A DNA stretch of 64,000 nt from Amycolatopsis camponoti (GTDB lineage: Bacteria; Actinomycetota; Actinomycetes; Mycobacteriales; Pseudonocardiaceae): the NCBI RefSeq assembly GCF_902497555.1, contig NZ_CABVGP010000003.1, positions 310,001 through 374,000 on the forward strand, read 5' to 3'. A model generated the notes under the pieces. That model did not search any database. It was not told where the DNA came from and saw only the letters and a list, made by a program, of their open reading frames with translations. Positions 21,557 through 29,655 of the stretch are shown piece by piece (the stretch's first letter is position 1; each line of letters starts with the position of its first letter). The position numbers were made by a program, and so were the translations under genes.

Positions 21557-24436
21557 TTACTTGGCCTTCGTCGCGGTCGAGCTGCGCTTCGTCGTGGTGG
21601 ACTTCGTGGCCGCGGCCTTGGCGGTCTTGCTCGTGCCCGCTTTGACCGTCTTCGCCGTCGTCGAAGCCGGCTTCCGCGCCGGCGCCTTCCGCTTCGGCGC
21701 CGGGCCCTTCGCCCGCTTCTCCGCGAGCAGCTCGGACGCCCGTTCGGCGGTCAGCGACTCGATCTCGTCGCCCTTCCGCAGCGTCGCGTTGTACTCGCCA
21801 TCGGTCACGTACGGGCCGAACCGGCCTTCCTTGACGACCATGGGCTTCTTCGACGCCGGGTCCTCACCGAGTTCCTTGAGCGGCGGCTTCGCCGTGGCAG
21901 AACGCCCACGCTGCTTCGGTTCGGCGTAGATCTTCAGCGCTTCCTCGACCGTGATCGAGAACAGCTGGTCCTCGGTCGAGAGCGACCGCGAGTCCGTGCC
22001 CTTCTTCAGGTACGGCCCGTAGCGCCCGTTCTGCGCCGTGATCTCGTCGCCGGACTCCGGGTCCTTGCCGACCACGCGCGGCAGCGAGAGCAGCTTCAGC
22101 GCGTCTTCGAGCGTGATGGTCTCGATGTCCATCGACTTGAACAGCGAACCCGTACGCGGCTTCGGCGCCTTCGCCTTCGCGGCCTTCTTCTGTGCCGGAG
22201 TGGCATCCTCGGGGATCTCGATCTCCGGCAGCACCTCGGTCACGTAGGGCCCGAAACGGCCTTCCTTCGCGACGATGTCGTGCCCGCTCACCGGGTCGGT
22301 GCCCAGCGTGCGGCCCTCCTGCGGGGTCGCGAACAGCTTCTCCGCGATCTCCTGCGAGAGCTCGTCCGGCGGCAGGTCCTCGGGCAGGTTCGCGCGCTGC
22401 GACTCGCCGTTGACCTCGCGCTCGAGGTACGGCCCGTAGCGGCCGACGCGGACCACGACGGTGTGCCCGTCGGCGTCGCTGAACAGCGGGATCGAGTTGA
22501 TCTCCCGCGCGTCGATGTCCTCGACGCTGCCTTCGACGAGCTTCTTCAGCCCGCCCAGCCGTCCGATCGAGCCGTCGACGCCCATGTCACCGCCGAAGTA
22601 GAACTTCGACAGCCACTGCGCGCGCTGCTCGTTGCCCGACGCGATGCGGTCGAGCTCGTCCTCCATGCCGGCGGTGAAGTCGTAGTCGACCAGCCGCTCG
22701 AAGTGCCGCTCCAGCAGGCCGATCACGGCGAACGCGACCCACGACGGAACGAGCGCGGAGCCCTTCTTCCAGACGTAGCCGCGGTCCTGGATGGTCTTGA
22801 TGATCGACGCGTACGTCGACGGGCGGCCGATGCCCAGCTCTTCCAGCTTGCTGACCAGGCTCGGCTCGGAGTACCGGGCCGGCGGCGACGTCGTGTGCCC
22901 GTCCGGGCTCAGCTCGGTCGCGGTCAGGTCCTGGTCCTTCTCCAGCACCGGCAGGCGGCTCTGCTTGTCGTCGGCTTCGCCACCGGTCTCGGTGTCGACC
23001 GCCTCGACGTACGCCTTGAGGAAGCCCGCGAAGGTGATCGTGCGGCCCGAAGCCGCGAAGGTGCATTCCTCGCCCGACGTCGCGTTGCCGACGATGCGCA
23101 CGGACATCGTGGTGCCCTTGGCGTCCGCCATCTGCGACGCGATCGTGCGCTGCCAGATCATCTCGTAGAGGCGGTACTCGTCGGTGTCCAGCTCGCTCGC
23201 GACCTGGCCCGGCGTGCGGAAGACCTCGCCCGACGGGCGGATCGCCTCGTGCGCCTCCTGCGCGTTCTTGACCTTGCGCGTGTACTGGCGCGGCGACGGC
23301 GAGACGTACTCCTTGCCGTACAGCTGCGTGGCCTGGCTGCGCGCCGCCGAGATCGCCGACTCCGACAGCGTCGTGGAGTCGGTACGCATATAGGTGATGT
23401 AGCCGTTCTCGTACAGCTTCTGCGCGATCCGCATCGTGCGCTCCGAGGTGAACCGCATCTTGCGGCCCGCCTCCTGCTGCAGCGTCGACGTCATGAAGGG
23501 CGCGTACGGCTTCCGCGTGTACGGCTTCTCTTCGACGCTCGAGACCTTGAAGTCACGCTGCTTCAGCGCGTCGGCGAGGCGCCGCGCGTCGGCCTCGGCC
23601 AGCACGCGGATCTCGTTGTTCGAGGACTTGAGCTGCCCGTCCGAGCCGAAGTCGCGGCCGGTGGCCAGGCGCGCGCCGTCCACGGCGACCAGCCGGGCGG
23701 GAAAGTTTCGCGGCGTGGCCTCTTCGCCGGCGTCCATGGTCGCCGAGATGTCCCAGTACGAAGCCGACGTGAAGCGCATCCGCTCGCGCTCCCGCTCGAC
23801 GACGATCCGGGTCGCCACCGACTGCACACGGCCCGCCGAAAGCTTCGGCATGACCTTCTTCCACAGCACCGGCGAGACCTCGTAACCGTAGAGGCGGTCG
23901 AGGATGCGGCGGGTCTCCTGCGCGTCGACGAGGTCGGCGTCCAGCTCACGGGTCGAGTCGGCGGCCGCGAGGATGGCCTGCTCGGTGACCTCGTGGAAGA
24001 CCATCCGGCGGACCGGGACCTTCGGCTTGAGCGTCTCGAGCAGGTGCCACGCGATGGCTTCGCCCTCGCGGTCGGGGTCCGTCGCGAGGTAGAGCTCGTC
24101 GACGTCCTTGAGCAGGCTCTTGAGCTCGGTGACCTTGGACTTCTTGTCCGGGGTCACCACGTAGAGGGCCTTGAAGTCGTTGTCGACGTCGACGCCGAGG
24201 CGTGCCCAGGACTCACCCTTGTACTGGGCGGGCACGTCGGCAGCGCCACGCGGCAGGTCGCGGATGTGCCCGACGGAGGACTCGACGACGTAACCGCCGC
24301 CCAGGTAGGGGGCGATCTTGCGGGCCTTCGTCGGCGACTCGACGATGACCAGCCGCCGGTGCCCGGCGCCGTTGTCCGCCGAGGCTCCGTTCTTCTTGGT
24401 CCGTGCTCCTGCCACGCTGTCCTGCTCTCCGCTCAT
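21557..24436 (-). CDS. topA: DNA topoisomerase I
   Basis: 959 residues. It relaxes negatively supercoiled DNA. The TOPRIM domain has LVIVESPTKARKI (from about residue 29) and ATDPDREGEAIAWHL. The catalytic tyrosine is in GYITYMRTDS (about residue 345). The C-terminal half carries the repeated actinobacterial elements with RFGPY/RYGPY motifs (at least five copies) in place of zinc fingers. It ends in a Lys/Ala-rich tail (TTKRSSTATKAK) that aids processivity. Length and layout match mycobacterial and Streptomyces TopA. The ATG at 24436 starts MSGEQDSVAG. Confidence 0.97.
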   Translation of the reverse strand: MSGEQDSVAGARTKKNGASADNGAGHRRLVIVESPTKARKIAPYLGGGYVVESSVGHIRDLPRGAADVPAQYKGESWARLGVDVDNDFKALYVVTPDKKSKVTELKSLLKDVDELYLATDPDREGEAIAWHLLETLKPKVPVRRMVFHEVTEQAILAAADSTRELDADLVDAQETRRILDRLYGYEVSPVLWKKVMPKLSAGRVQSVATRIVVERERERMRFTSASYWDISATMDAGEEATPRNFPARLVAVDGARLATGRDFGSDGQLKSSNNEIRVLAEADARRLADALKQRDFKVSSVEEKPYTRKPYAPFMTSTLQQEAGRKMRFTSERTMRIAQKLYENGYITYMRTDSTTLSESAISAARSQATQLYGKEYVSPSPRQYTRKVKNAQEAHEAIRPSGEVFRTPGQVASELDTDEYRLYEMIWQRTIASQMADAKGTTMSVRIVGNATSGEECTFAASGRTITFAGFLKAYVEAVDTETGGEADDKQSRLPVLEKDQDLTATELSPDGHTTSPPARYSEPSLVSKLEELGIGRPSTYASIIKTIQDRGYVWKKGSALVPSWVAFAVIGLLERHFERLVDYDFTAGMEDELDRIASGNEQRAQWLSKFYFGGDMGVDGSIGRLGGLKKLVEGSVEDIDAREINSIPLFSDADGHTVVVRVGRYGPYLEREVNGESQRANLPEDLPPDELSQEIAEKLFATPQEGRTLGTDPVSGHDIVAKEGRFGPYVTEVLPEIEIPEDATPAQKKAAKAKAPKPRTGSLFKSMDIETITLEDALKLLSLPRVVGKDPESGDEITAQNGRYGPYLKKGTDSRSLSTEDQLFSITVEEALKIYAEPKQRGRSATAKPPLKELGEDPASKKPMVVKEGRFGPYVTDGEYNATLRKGDEIESLTAERASELLAEKRAKGPAPKRKAPARKPASTTAKTVKAGTSKTAKAAATKSTTTKRSSTATKAK

Positions 24437-24743
24437 CTCGTCCCGCCGCCGCGGGACTGCACCGCGCCCCGTCCCCCTGGGGGTCCGGGCCCGTGTCTCG
24501 ACCTGTCAGTGTGCACGCTGTTCCGGCCGGGACGGCGCGGAGGTGGCCCAACACGCCGCCGGTCCTGTGCCCAGCGCATCGCCGCTGACCTCGGCGATGT
24601 TTCCCCAACGTACCTGCCACGTGATTTCGGCCACGTCCCGCGCAGCCTAGCGCGTGACCGTCCGGATACCCTCCGTTCGACGGTGGTGGGGGCGGGGACG
24701 TCACCGCTTCACTGGTTTCCCCGCCCAGCCGAAAGGATCCGCC
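24437..24743. other. Divergent promoter region of topA and the serine protease gene
   Basis: About 300 bases without a gene. The topA leader occupies the left half. GAAAGGA precedes the protease ATG. No convincing operator was seen. Confidence 0.4.
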
Positions 24744-25550
24744 ATGTCCCGACGCCTCCTCGGCGCCCTGCTCACCGCCGCGACCGCCACAGTATTACTG
24801 GGGACCACTCCGGCGAGTGCGGCCGCGGCGAACTTCGCCGGCACGGTAGCCCTGTCCAACTGCTCCGGTTCGGTGGTCAAGCCCGCCGCGACCCCCGACA
24901 CCGCACCCGCGCTCGTGATGTCCAACGGGCACTGCCTCGAGACCGGGTTCCCCGGTCCCGGCCAGGTCATCACCAACCGGACGTCCAGCCGGACGTTCAC
25001 GCTGCTCAACGCGAGCGGCGGCAACGCGGGCACGCTGCGGGCCAAGAAGATCGTCTACGGGACGATGACCGACACCGACGTGTCGCTCTACCAGCTCACC
25101 ACCACCTACGCGCAGATCAAGTCGAGCTACGGGATCTCGCCGCTGGAGCTGTCCAACGCGCACCCGTCCGCCGGCATCGCGATCGACGTCGTCTCGGGCT
25201 ACTGGAAGCGGATCTACTCCTGCAACGTCGACGGCTTCGTCTACCGGCTGAAGGAGGGCAGCTGGACCTGGAAGGACTCGATCCGCTACACGTCCGCCTG
25301 CCAGACCATCGGCGGCACGTCGGGCTCGCCGATCGTCTCCGGCGGCAAGGTCGTCGGCGTGAACAACACCGGCAACGAGGACGGCCAGCGGTGCACGGAG
25401 AACAACCCGTGCGAGGTCGACCAGGCCGGGAACGTCACCGTCCACTACAAGACGAACTACGGCCAGGAGACCTACGGCATTCCCGCCTGTCTCACCGCGG
25501 CCAGCGAAATCGCCCTCACCCAGGCCGGCTGCACCCTGCCCCGGCCCTGA
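24744..25550 (+). CDS. Secreted trypsin-like serine protease (family S1)
   Basis: 268 residues with a signal peptide (MSRRLLGALLTAATATVLLG, cleavage near ASAAA). The catalytic triad is visible as His in MSNGHCLE, Asp in TDTDVSLYQL and Ser in GGTSGSPIVSGG. Four to six cysteines in the second half suggest disulfides (YSCNVDG, TSACQTIGG, RCTENNPCE, PACLT). It should cleave extracellular proteins. AAAGGA lies about eight bases before the ATG. Monocistronic and convergent with the WhiA-like gene. Confidence 0.9.
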   Translation: MSRRLLGALLTAATATVLLGTTPASAAAANFAGTVALSNCSGSVVKPAATPDTAPALVMSNGHCLETGFPGPGQVITNRTSSRTFTLLNASGGNAGTLRAKKIVYGTMTDTDVSLYQLTTTYAQIKSSYGISPLELSNAHPSAGIAIDVVSGYWKRIYSCNVDGFVYRLKEGSWTWKDSIRYTSACQTIGGTSGSPIVSGGKVVGVNNTGNEDGQRCTENNPCEVDQAGNVTVHYKTNYGQETYGIPACLTAASEIALTQAGCTLPRP

Positions 25551-25568
25551 CGCGCCGCCCGCGCCCGG

Positions 25569-26219
25569 TCAGGCCGTGCTCGTCACGGCCTCCGGGTGCG
25601 GGACCGGCCGCGGCGCCGCGCCGGGCCACACCGCCTCGGCGCCCGGTGGCGGTTCCCCGATGAGCTCCAGCAGCGCCTCCAACCGGCGTTTCCCGGTGAC
25701 CTTGACCGCCGGGACCTCGACCTTCGGGCCGGTCAGCTTCGCCGCGACGCCCAACGGCGTCAGCGCCTCGACCAGCCGCTCGTGCATGCCGGGCGCCAGC
25801 GGGTCGACGCCCAGCAGGTAGCCCTGCGTGCCGGGGCGGCCACTGGCCAGCGCCCACATCCGCAGCATCGCCCCGCTCAGCCGGAAGCCGTCCGGCACCG
25901 CCTTGCCCGAGTCGTCCTCGACCGGGCCCACGCAGCCCTCACGCAGCCACCTCAGCGCCAACGGGAGCAGGTCGACCCGGAACGACGTCCGGACCTGTGG
26001 ATTGCCGCAGTCGGCCTTCGAGACCTGGGCGTCCGCGCCGCGGCAGCGGAACTCGCGCGCCAGGATGTGTGCCCGCCACGGCTCCTCGACGACCACCGAC
26101 AGCCGGGCGGCCGTGCGCCCGAAGCCGGTGATCTGACCGTGGCAGCACAACAGCCCGGCCAGGTCACCCAGACCCGGCCCGCTGGCCTCGGCGGAAAAGA
26201 GGGAGATCGTCCGATCCAC
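25569..26219 (-). CDS. WhiA-like LAGLIDADG-fold protein without the helix-turn-helix domain
   Basis: 216 residues. Residues 15-60 (LGDLAGLLCCHGQITGFG, ARLSVVVEEPWRAHIL) and 85-205 (DGFRLSGAMLRMWALASGRP, GYLLGVDPLAPGMHERLVEA) resemble the two LAGLIDADG-like halves of sporulation regulator WhiA. The protein stops before the C-terminal HTH that WhiA needs to bind DNA. The GTG start is six bases after TAGTAT, which overlaps a LexA-like box. A damage-inducible WhiA-derived protein of unknown role is the best reading; the homology is by eye only. Confidence 0.55.
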   Translation of the reverse strand: MDRTISLFSAEASGPGLGDLAGLLCCHGQITGFGRTAARLSVVVEEPWRAHILAREFRCRGADAQVSKADCGNPQVRTSFRVDLLPLALRWLREGCVGPVEDDSGKAVPDGFRLSGAMLRMWALASGRPGTQGYLLGVDPLAPGMHERLVEALTPLGVAAKLTGPKVEVPAVKVTGKRRLEALLELIGEPPPGAEAVWPGAAPRPVPHPEAVTSTA

Positions 26220-26225
26220 CGCGCC

Positions 26226-26245
26226 ATACTAGAACACAAGTTCGA
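26226..26245 (-). promoter_or_regulatory. LexA-like box overlapping the -10 of the WhiA-like gene
   Basis: Minus strand: TCGAACTTGTGTTCTA (26245-26230, one mismatch to consensus) runs into TAGTAT (26231-26226), a good -10. Six bases later comes the GTG start. LexA bound here would cover the -10. Confidence 0.65.
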
Positions 26246-26270
26246 TTCGTGGCGATAGTCACGCCGATCT

Positions 26271-26858
26271 TCACCGAGGCGGTTGATCCAGCTGACGGCA
26301 GGAAGGAGCGCGCTGCTCCGCTGCTTCGAGGGCTGGGACGTCCTTCAGGCCCTTGAGGTAGTCGAGCGCGTCGATGCGGTCCAGCGTGGCCTTGGCCTCG
26401 CCGAGGGCCTCCTTGGTCGCCGCCGCGTCGCCGCGGACGGCGTCGATGCGCTGACGCGCGTTCTCGGCGTGCTCACGGATGTCGGCGAACTGCCCGATGA
26501 CGTCCTCACGGCCGCCGTCGGCCGACGGCACCGGTGGCGCGCCGAGCGCGTTCAGCCCGGCGAGGCTCTGGTCGAGCCCGCCGACCACCGAGGAAAGCAG
26601 GTCGCTGGAGGTCCGGGAGGCCTGCTGAGGCGTGCTCGGATCGACGACCGGCAACGCCGCCAGGGTGCGGACCAGGTGCGTCACCGCGCCGCAGTAGGAG
26701 TCCGCCCATCTCGCCGCGGGATCGGCCTGCGGCACCACGGTCGTCACCGACAGACCTTGGTCCCGCGCCGGCGCTTGCGCGGCTTGCTGCCCGCAACCGG
26801 CGAGGCCGATGGTGATCGTCGCGGTTACGGCGGCGAAGACGGTTGACCGCGGCCGCAC
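26271..26858 (-). CDS. Probable lipoprotein
   Basis: 195 residues. The signal peptide VRPRSTVFAAVTATITIGLA ends in the lipobox LAGC, so the mature protein should be lipid-anchored at Cys21. The mature part is mostly helical (ADSYCGAVTHLVRTLAALP; REDVIGQFADIREHAENARQ) with one Cys pair possible. No family recognised. AGGAGG is four bases before the GTG, better than any longer start. Confidence 0.8.
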   Translation of the reverse strand: MRPRSTVFAAVTATITIGLAGCGQQAAQAPARDQGLSVTTVVPQADPAARWADSYCGAVTHLVRTLAALPVVDPSTPQQASRTSSDLLSSVVGGLDQSLAGLNALGAPPVPSADGGREDVIGQFADIREHAENARQRIDAVRGDAAATKEALGEAKATLDRIDALDYLKGLKDVPALEAAEQRAPSCRQLDQPPR

Positions 26859-26986
26859 AAGACCTCCTGCTCGACGACGTCCCGGAAGGCCCGACGGTAC
26901 CGACTCGGTGCCGCTTCGCAAGTCGCCGAGCCAGTGTGGGATGTCCCGACACGCCTCGGCGCTTTTCAGGAGCCCCGGGACGAACA

Positions 26987-27020
26987 CAGGCCCGGCACGC
27001 GACGCTGCGTGCCGGGCCTG
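26987..27020 (-). terminator. hppA terminator
   Basis: CAGGCCCGGCACGC and its exact complement around GACGCT, just past the hppA stop. Confidence 0.85.
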
Positions 27021-27036
27021 TGGACGGGGATGTGCG

Positions 27037-29334
27037 TCAGGCCTTGATCTCCGTCGGGGAGTCGGTCAGGACCGTCCCCCGGCGCTTCGACACCACGATC
27101 GCCGCCACGATCACGGCGACCGCGACGAGCGAGATGATGATGCGCACCGCGGTGTTCTCGTCCGGGCCGATCGAGAACTGGACGACGGCGGGCGCGATCA
27201 GCACCGAGACCAGGTTCATGACCTTGATCAGCGGGTTGATCGCGGGGCCGGCGGTGTCCTTGAACGGGTCACCCACGGTGTCACCGATGATGGTGGCCTC
27301 GTGCGCGGACGAGCCCTTGCCACCGTGGTTGCCGTCCTCGACCAGCTTCTTCGCGTTGTCCCACGCGCCACCGGAGTTGGCGAGGAAGATCGCCATCAGG
27401 GTGCCGCAGGCGATCGCGCCGGCCAGGTAGCCGGCGAGCGCGCCGGTGCCCAGGCCGAAGCCGACCGCGATGGGGGCGAAGACCGCCAGCAGACCCGGCG
27501 TCGTCAGCTCACGCAGCGAGTCGCGCGTGACGATGTCGACGACCTTGCCGTACTCGGGGCGGGTGGTGCCCTCCATGATCCCCGGGATGTCGCGGAACTG
27601 GCGACGGACCTCGTAGACGACCGCACCGGCGGCGCGGGAGACCGCGTTGACGGCGAGACCGGAGAACATGAACACGACGGCCGCACCGATGATGACGCCG
27701 ACCAGCGTGTTCGGGCTGACGATCGAGTTGACGAACGACTTCGTCGCGTCGAGGCCGGTGACCACGCCGTTGCCCATGCCCGACAGCGTCTTCGTGATCG
27801 CGTCGGAGTAGGAGCCGAAGAGCGCGGTCGCCGCGAGGACGGCGGTCGCGATCGCGATGCCCTTGGTGATGGCCTTGGTGGTGTTGCCCACCGCGTCCAG
27901 CTCCGTGAGGATCTGCGCGGCCTTCTCGTCGACGTCGCCCGACATCTCGGCGATGCCCTGCGCGTTGTCCGAAACCGGGCCGAACGTGTCCATCGCGACG
28001 ATGACGCCGACGGTGGTCAGCAGGCCGGTACCGGCCAGCGCCACGGCGAACAGCGCGACGCCGCCGCCCAGCAGGTACGCACCGAACACGGCCGCGCCGA
28101 TCACCAGCGCGGTGTAGACGGCGGACTCGAAACCGACCGAGATGCCCGAGAGGATGACGGTCGCGCCACCGGTCTCCGACGTCTGTGCGACGTCCTTGAC
28201 CGGCTTGTACTCGGTGCCGGTGTAGTAGCCGGTCAGCTTCAGGATGACCGCCGCGAGCACGATGCCGATGATCACCGCGATGGTCGCGATGACCGCCGGG
28301 TTGCCCGAGTTCTCGAAGCCCGCGCCGAAGTCGGAGAAGCTGCTCGGCAGGTACACGAACGCCGCGATCGCCGACAGCACCGCGGAAATGACCGCGGAGA
28401 TGTAGAAGGAGCGGTTGATCGTGACCAGACCGCCCTCGCCCGGGCGCGCCTTGGTGATGTAGACACCGATGACCGCGGTGATGACACCGATGGCCGGCAC
28501 GATGAGCGGGAAGATCAGGCCGTGCACGCCGAAGGCGGTGCTGCCCAGGATCAGCGCGGCGACGAGCATGACGGCGTAGGACTCGAAGAGGTCCGCGGCC
28601 ATGCCGGCGCAGTCGCCGACGTTGTCGCCCACGTTGTCCGCGATGGTCGCGGCGTTGCGGGGGTCGTCCTCGGGGATGCCCTGCTCGACCTTGCCGACCA
28701 GGTCCGCGCCGACGTCGGCGGCCTTGGTGAAGATACCGCCGCCGACACGCATGAACATCGCGATCAGGGCGGCGCCGAAGCCGAAGCCCTCGAGCACCTT
28801 GGGCGCCTGGCCGGTGTAGACCAGCACGACGACCGCGGCACCGAAGAGGCCGAGGCCGACGGTGATCATGCCGACCACGCCACCGGTGCGGAACGCGACG
28901 CGCATCGCGATTTCGCGGCCGCCTTCCTCACGCGACGCGGCGGCCACGCGCAGGTTCGCCTGCGTGGCCAGCCACATGCCGAGGTAGCCGATCGCGAACG
29001 AGAACGCCGCACCGACCAGGAAGAAGATCGAACGACCGATCTTCTCGTTCCAGTCGTCGGCGGGAAGTGCGAAGAGCAGGAGGAACACGATCACGCCGAA
29101 AATGGCGAGGGTGTTCCGCTGCCGCTTGAGGTAAGCGGCCGCACCTTCCTGCACCGCCTTGGCGATGTCCTGCATCTTGGCGGTGCCCTGGCCCGCGGCC
29201 AGCACCTCCTTGAGCAGGACGTAGCCGATGACGAGTGCGGCAAGCGCGACCACGGCGACTACACCGACAATCGTGTAGCCACCTCCGGTGAGCGCAATAC
29301 TGCCTGCGCCCTCCGCGAGGAACTGCCGTGACAT
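27037..29334 (-). CDS. hppA: Proton-translocating membrane pyrophosphatase
   Basis: 765 residues with about 16 membrane segments. It couples hydrolysis of pyrophosphate to H+ export. The substrate and Mg sites are visible in DVGADLVGKVE, DDPRNAATIADNVGDNVGDC, and the C-terminal AWDNAKK and GDTVGDPFKDTAGPAIN. The motif GNTTKA carries lysine where K+-dependent enzymes have alanine, which marks the K+-independent H+-pump class. The last membrane segment precedes a short basic tail. Confidence 0.97.
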   Translation of the reverse strand: MSRQFLAEGAGSIALTGGGYTIVGVVAVVALAALVIGYVLLKEVLAAGQGTAKMQDIAKAVQEGAAAYLKRQRNTLAIFGVIVFLLLFALPADDWNEKIGRSIFFLVGAAFSFAIGYLGMWLATQANLRVAAASREEGGREIAMRVAFRTGGVVGMITVGLGLFGAAVVVLVYTGQAPKVLEGFGFGAALIAMFMRVGGGIFTKAADVGADLVGKVEQGIPEDDPRNAATIADNVGDNVGDCAGMAADLFESYAVMLVAALILGSTAFGVHGLIFPLIVPAIGVITAVIGVYITKARPGEGGLVTINRSFYISAVISAVLSAIAAFVYLPSSFSDFGAGFENSGNPAVIATIAVIIGIVLAAVILKLTGYYTGTEYKPVKDVAQTSETGGATVILSGISVGFESAVYTALVIGAAVFGAYLLGGGVALFAVALAGTGLLTTVGVIVAMDTFGPVSDNAQGIAEMSGDVDEKAAQILTELDAVGNTTKAITKGIAIATAVLAATALFGSYSDAITKTLSGMGNGVVTGLDATKSFVNSIVSPNTLVGVIIGAAVVFMFSGLAVNAVSRAAGAVVYEVRRQFRDIPGIMEGTTRPEYGKVVDIVTRDSLRELTTPGLLAVFAPIAVGFGLGTGALAGYLAGAIACGTLMAIFLANSGGAWDNAKKLVEDGNHGGKGSSAHEATIIGDTVGDPFKDTAGPAINPLIKVMNLVSVLIAPAVVQFSIGPDENTAVRIIISLVAVAVIVAAIVVSKRRGTVLTDSPTEIKA

Positions 29335-29655
29335 TCGTCCTCCAGGAGACGTCGCCGATCGCCAGCGTCGACGAGCCGAGGGTTCGACACGGCCGGCGCT
29401 GGCATGGACCCTGTACGGAGCGACACGCTAGCCGGGCAGCAACGCACGTCTCACATGACGCTCACCACAGAGGGTGTGGATTGCGGGAGTGTATTGGTAT
29501 CGCAACCAGCGTCTTCACGCCGTCCCGGTGACGGTACATTCCGTTACCTTGTGAGGCTCCTCACTTGATCGATCACTCATCCGCCGATCCGTTGGGGCGG
29601 TTGAGGATCGCTCGGGGATGCGAGAACTGTCGGACCCCTGTGCGAAGCTCGGCTG
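29335..29655. other. Divergent region between hppA and the helicase gene
   Basis: About 320 bases without a gene, less GC-rich in the middle. It contains an imperfect palindrome GTGACGG-TACATT-CCGTTAC (29528-29547; six of seven arm positions pair) that could be an operator for either gene. No -35/-10 pair is convincing. Confidence 0.4.

Noticed and set aside
21479..25663. A 1394-codon open frame on the plus strand across topA
   Set aside because: It is antisense to topA, Arg/Leu/Val-rich, and shows no family. Long antisense frames are expected in high-GC coding DNA.
29262..29270. A TTGTCGGTG PafBC-like -35 element
   Set aside because: It lies within the hppA coding sequence, with no LexA box and no downstream start.
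26809..29331. An 840-codon plus-strand frame opposite hppA
   Set aside because: Composition (Asp/Arg/Gly/Val/His) is the complement of membrane-protein codons; hppA is unambiguous.
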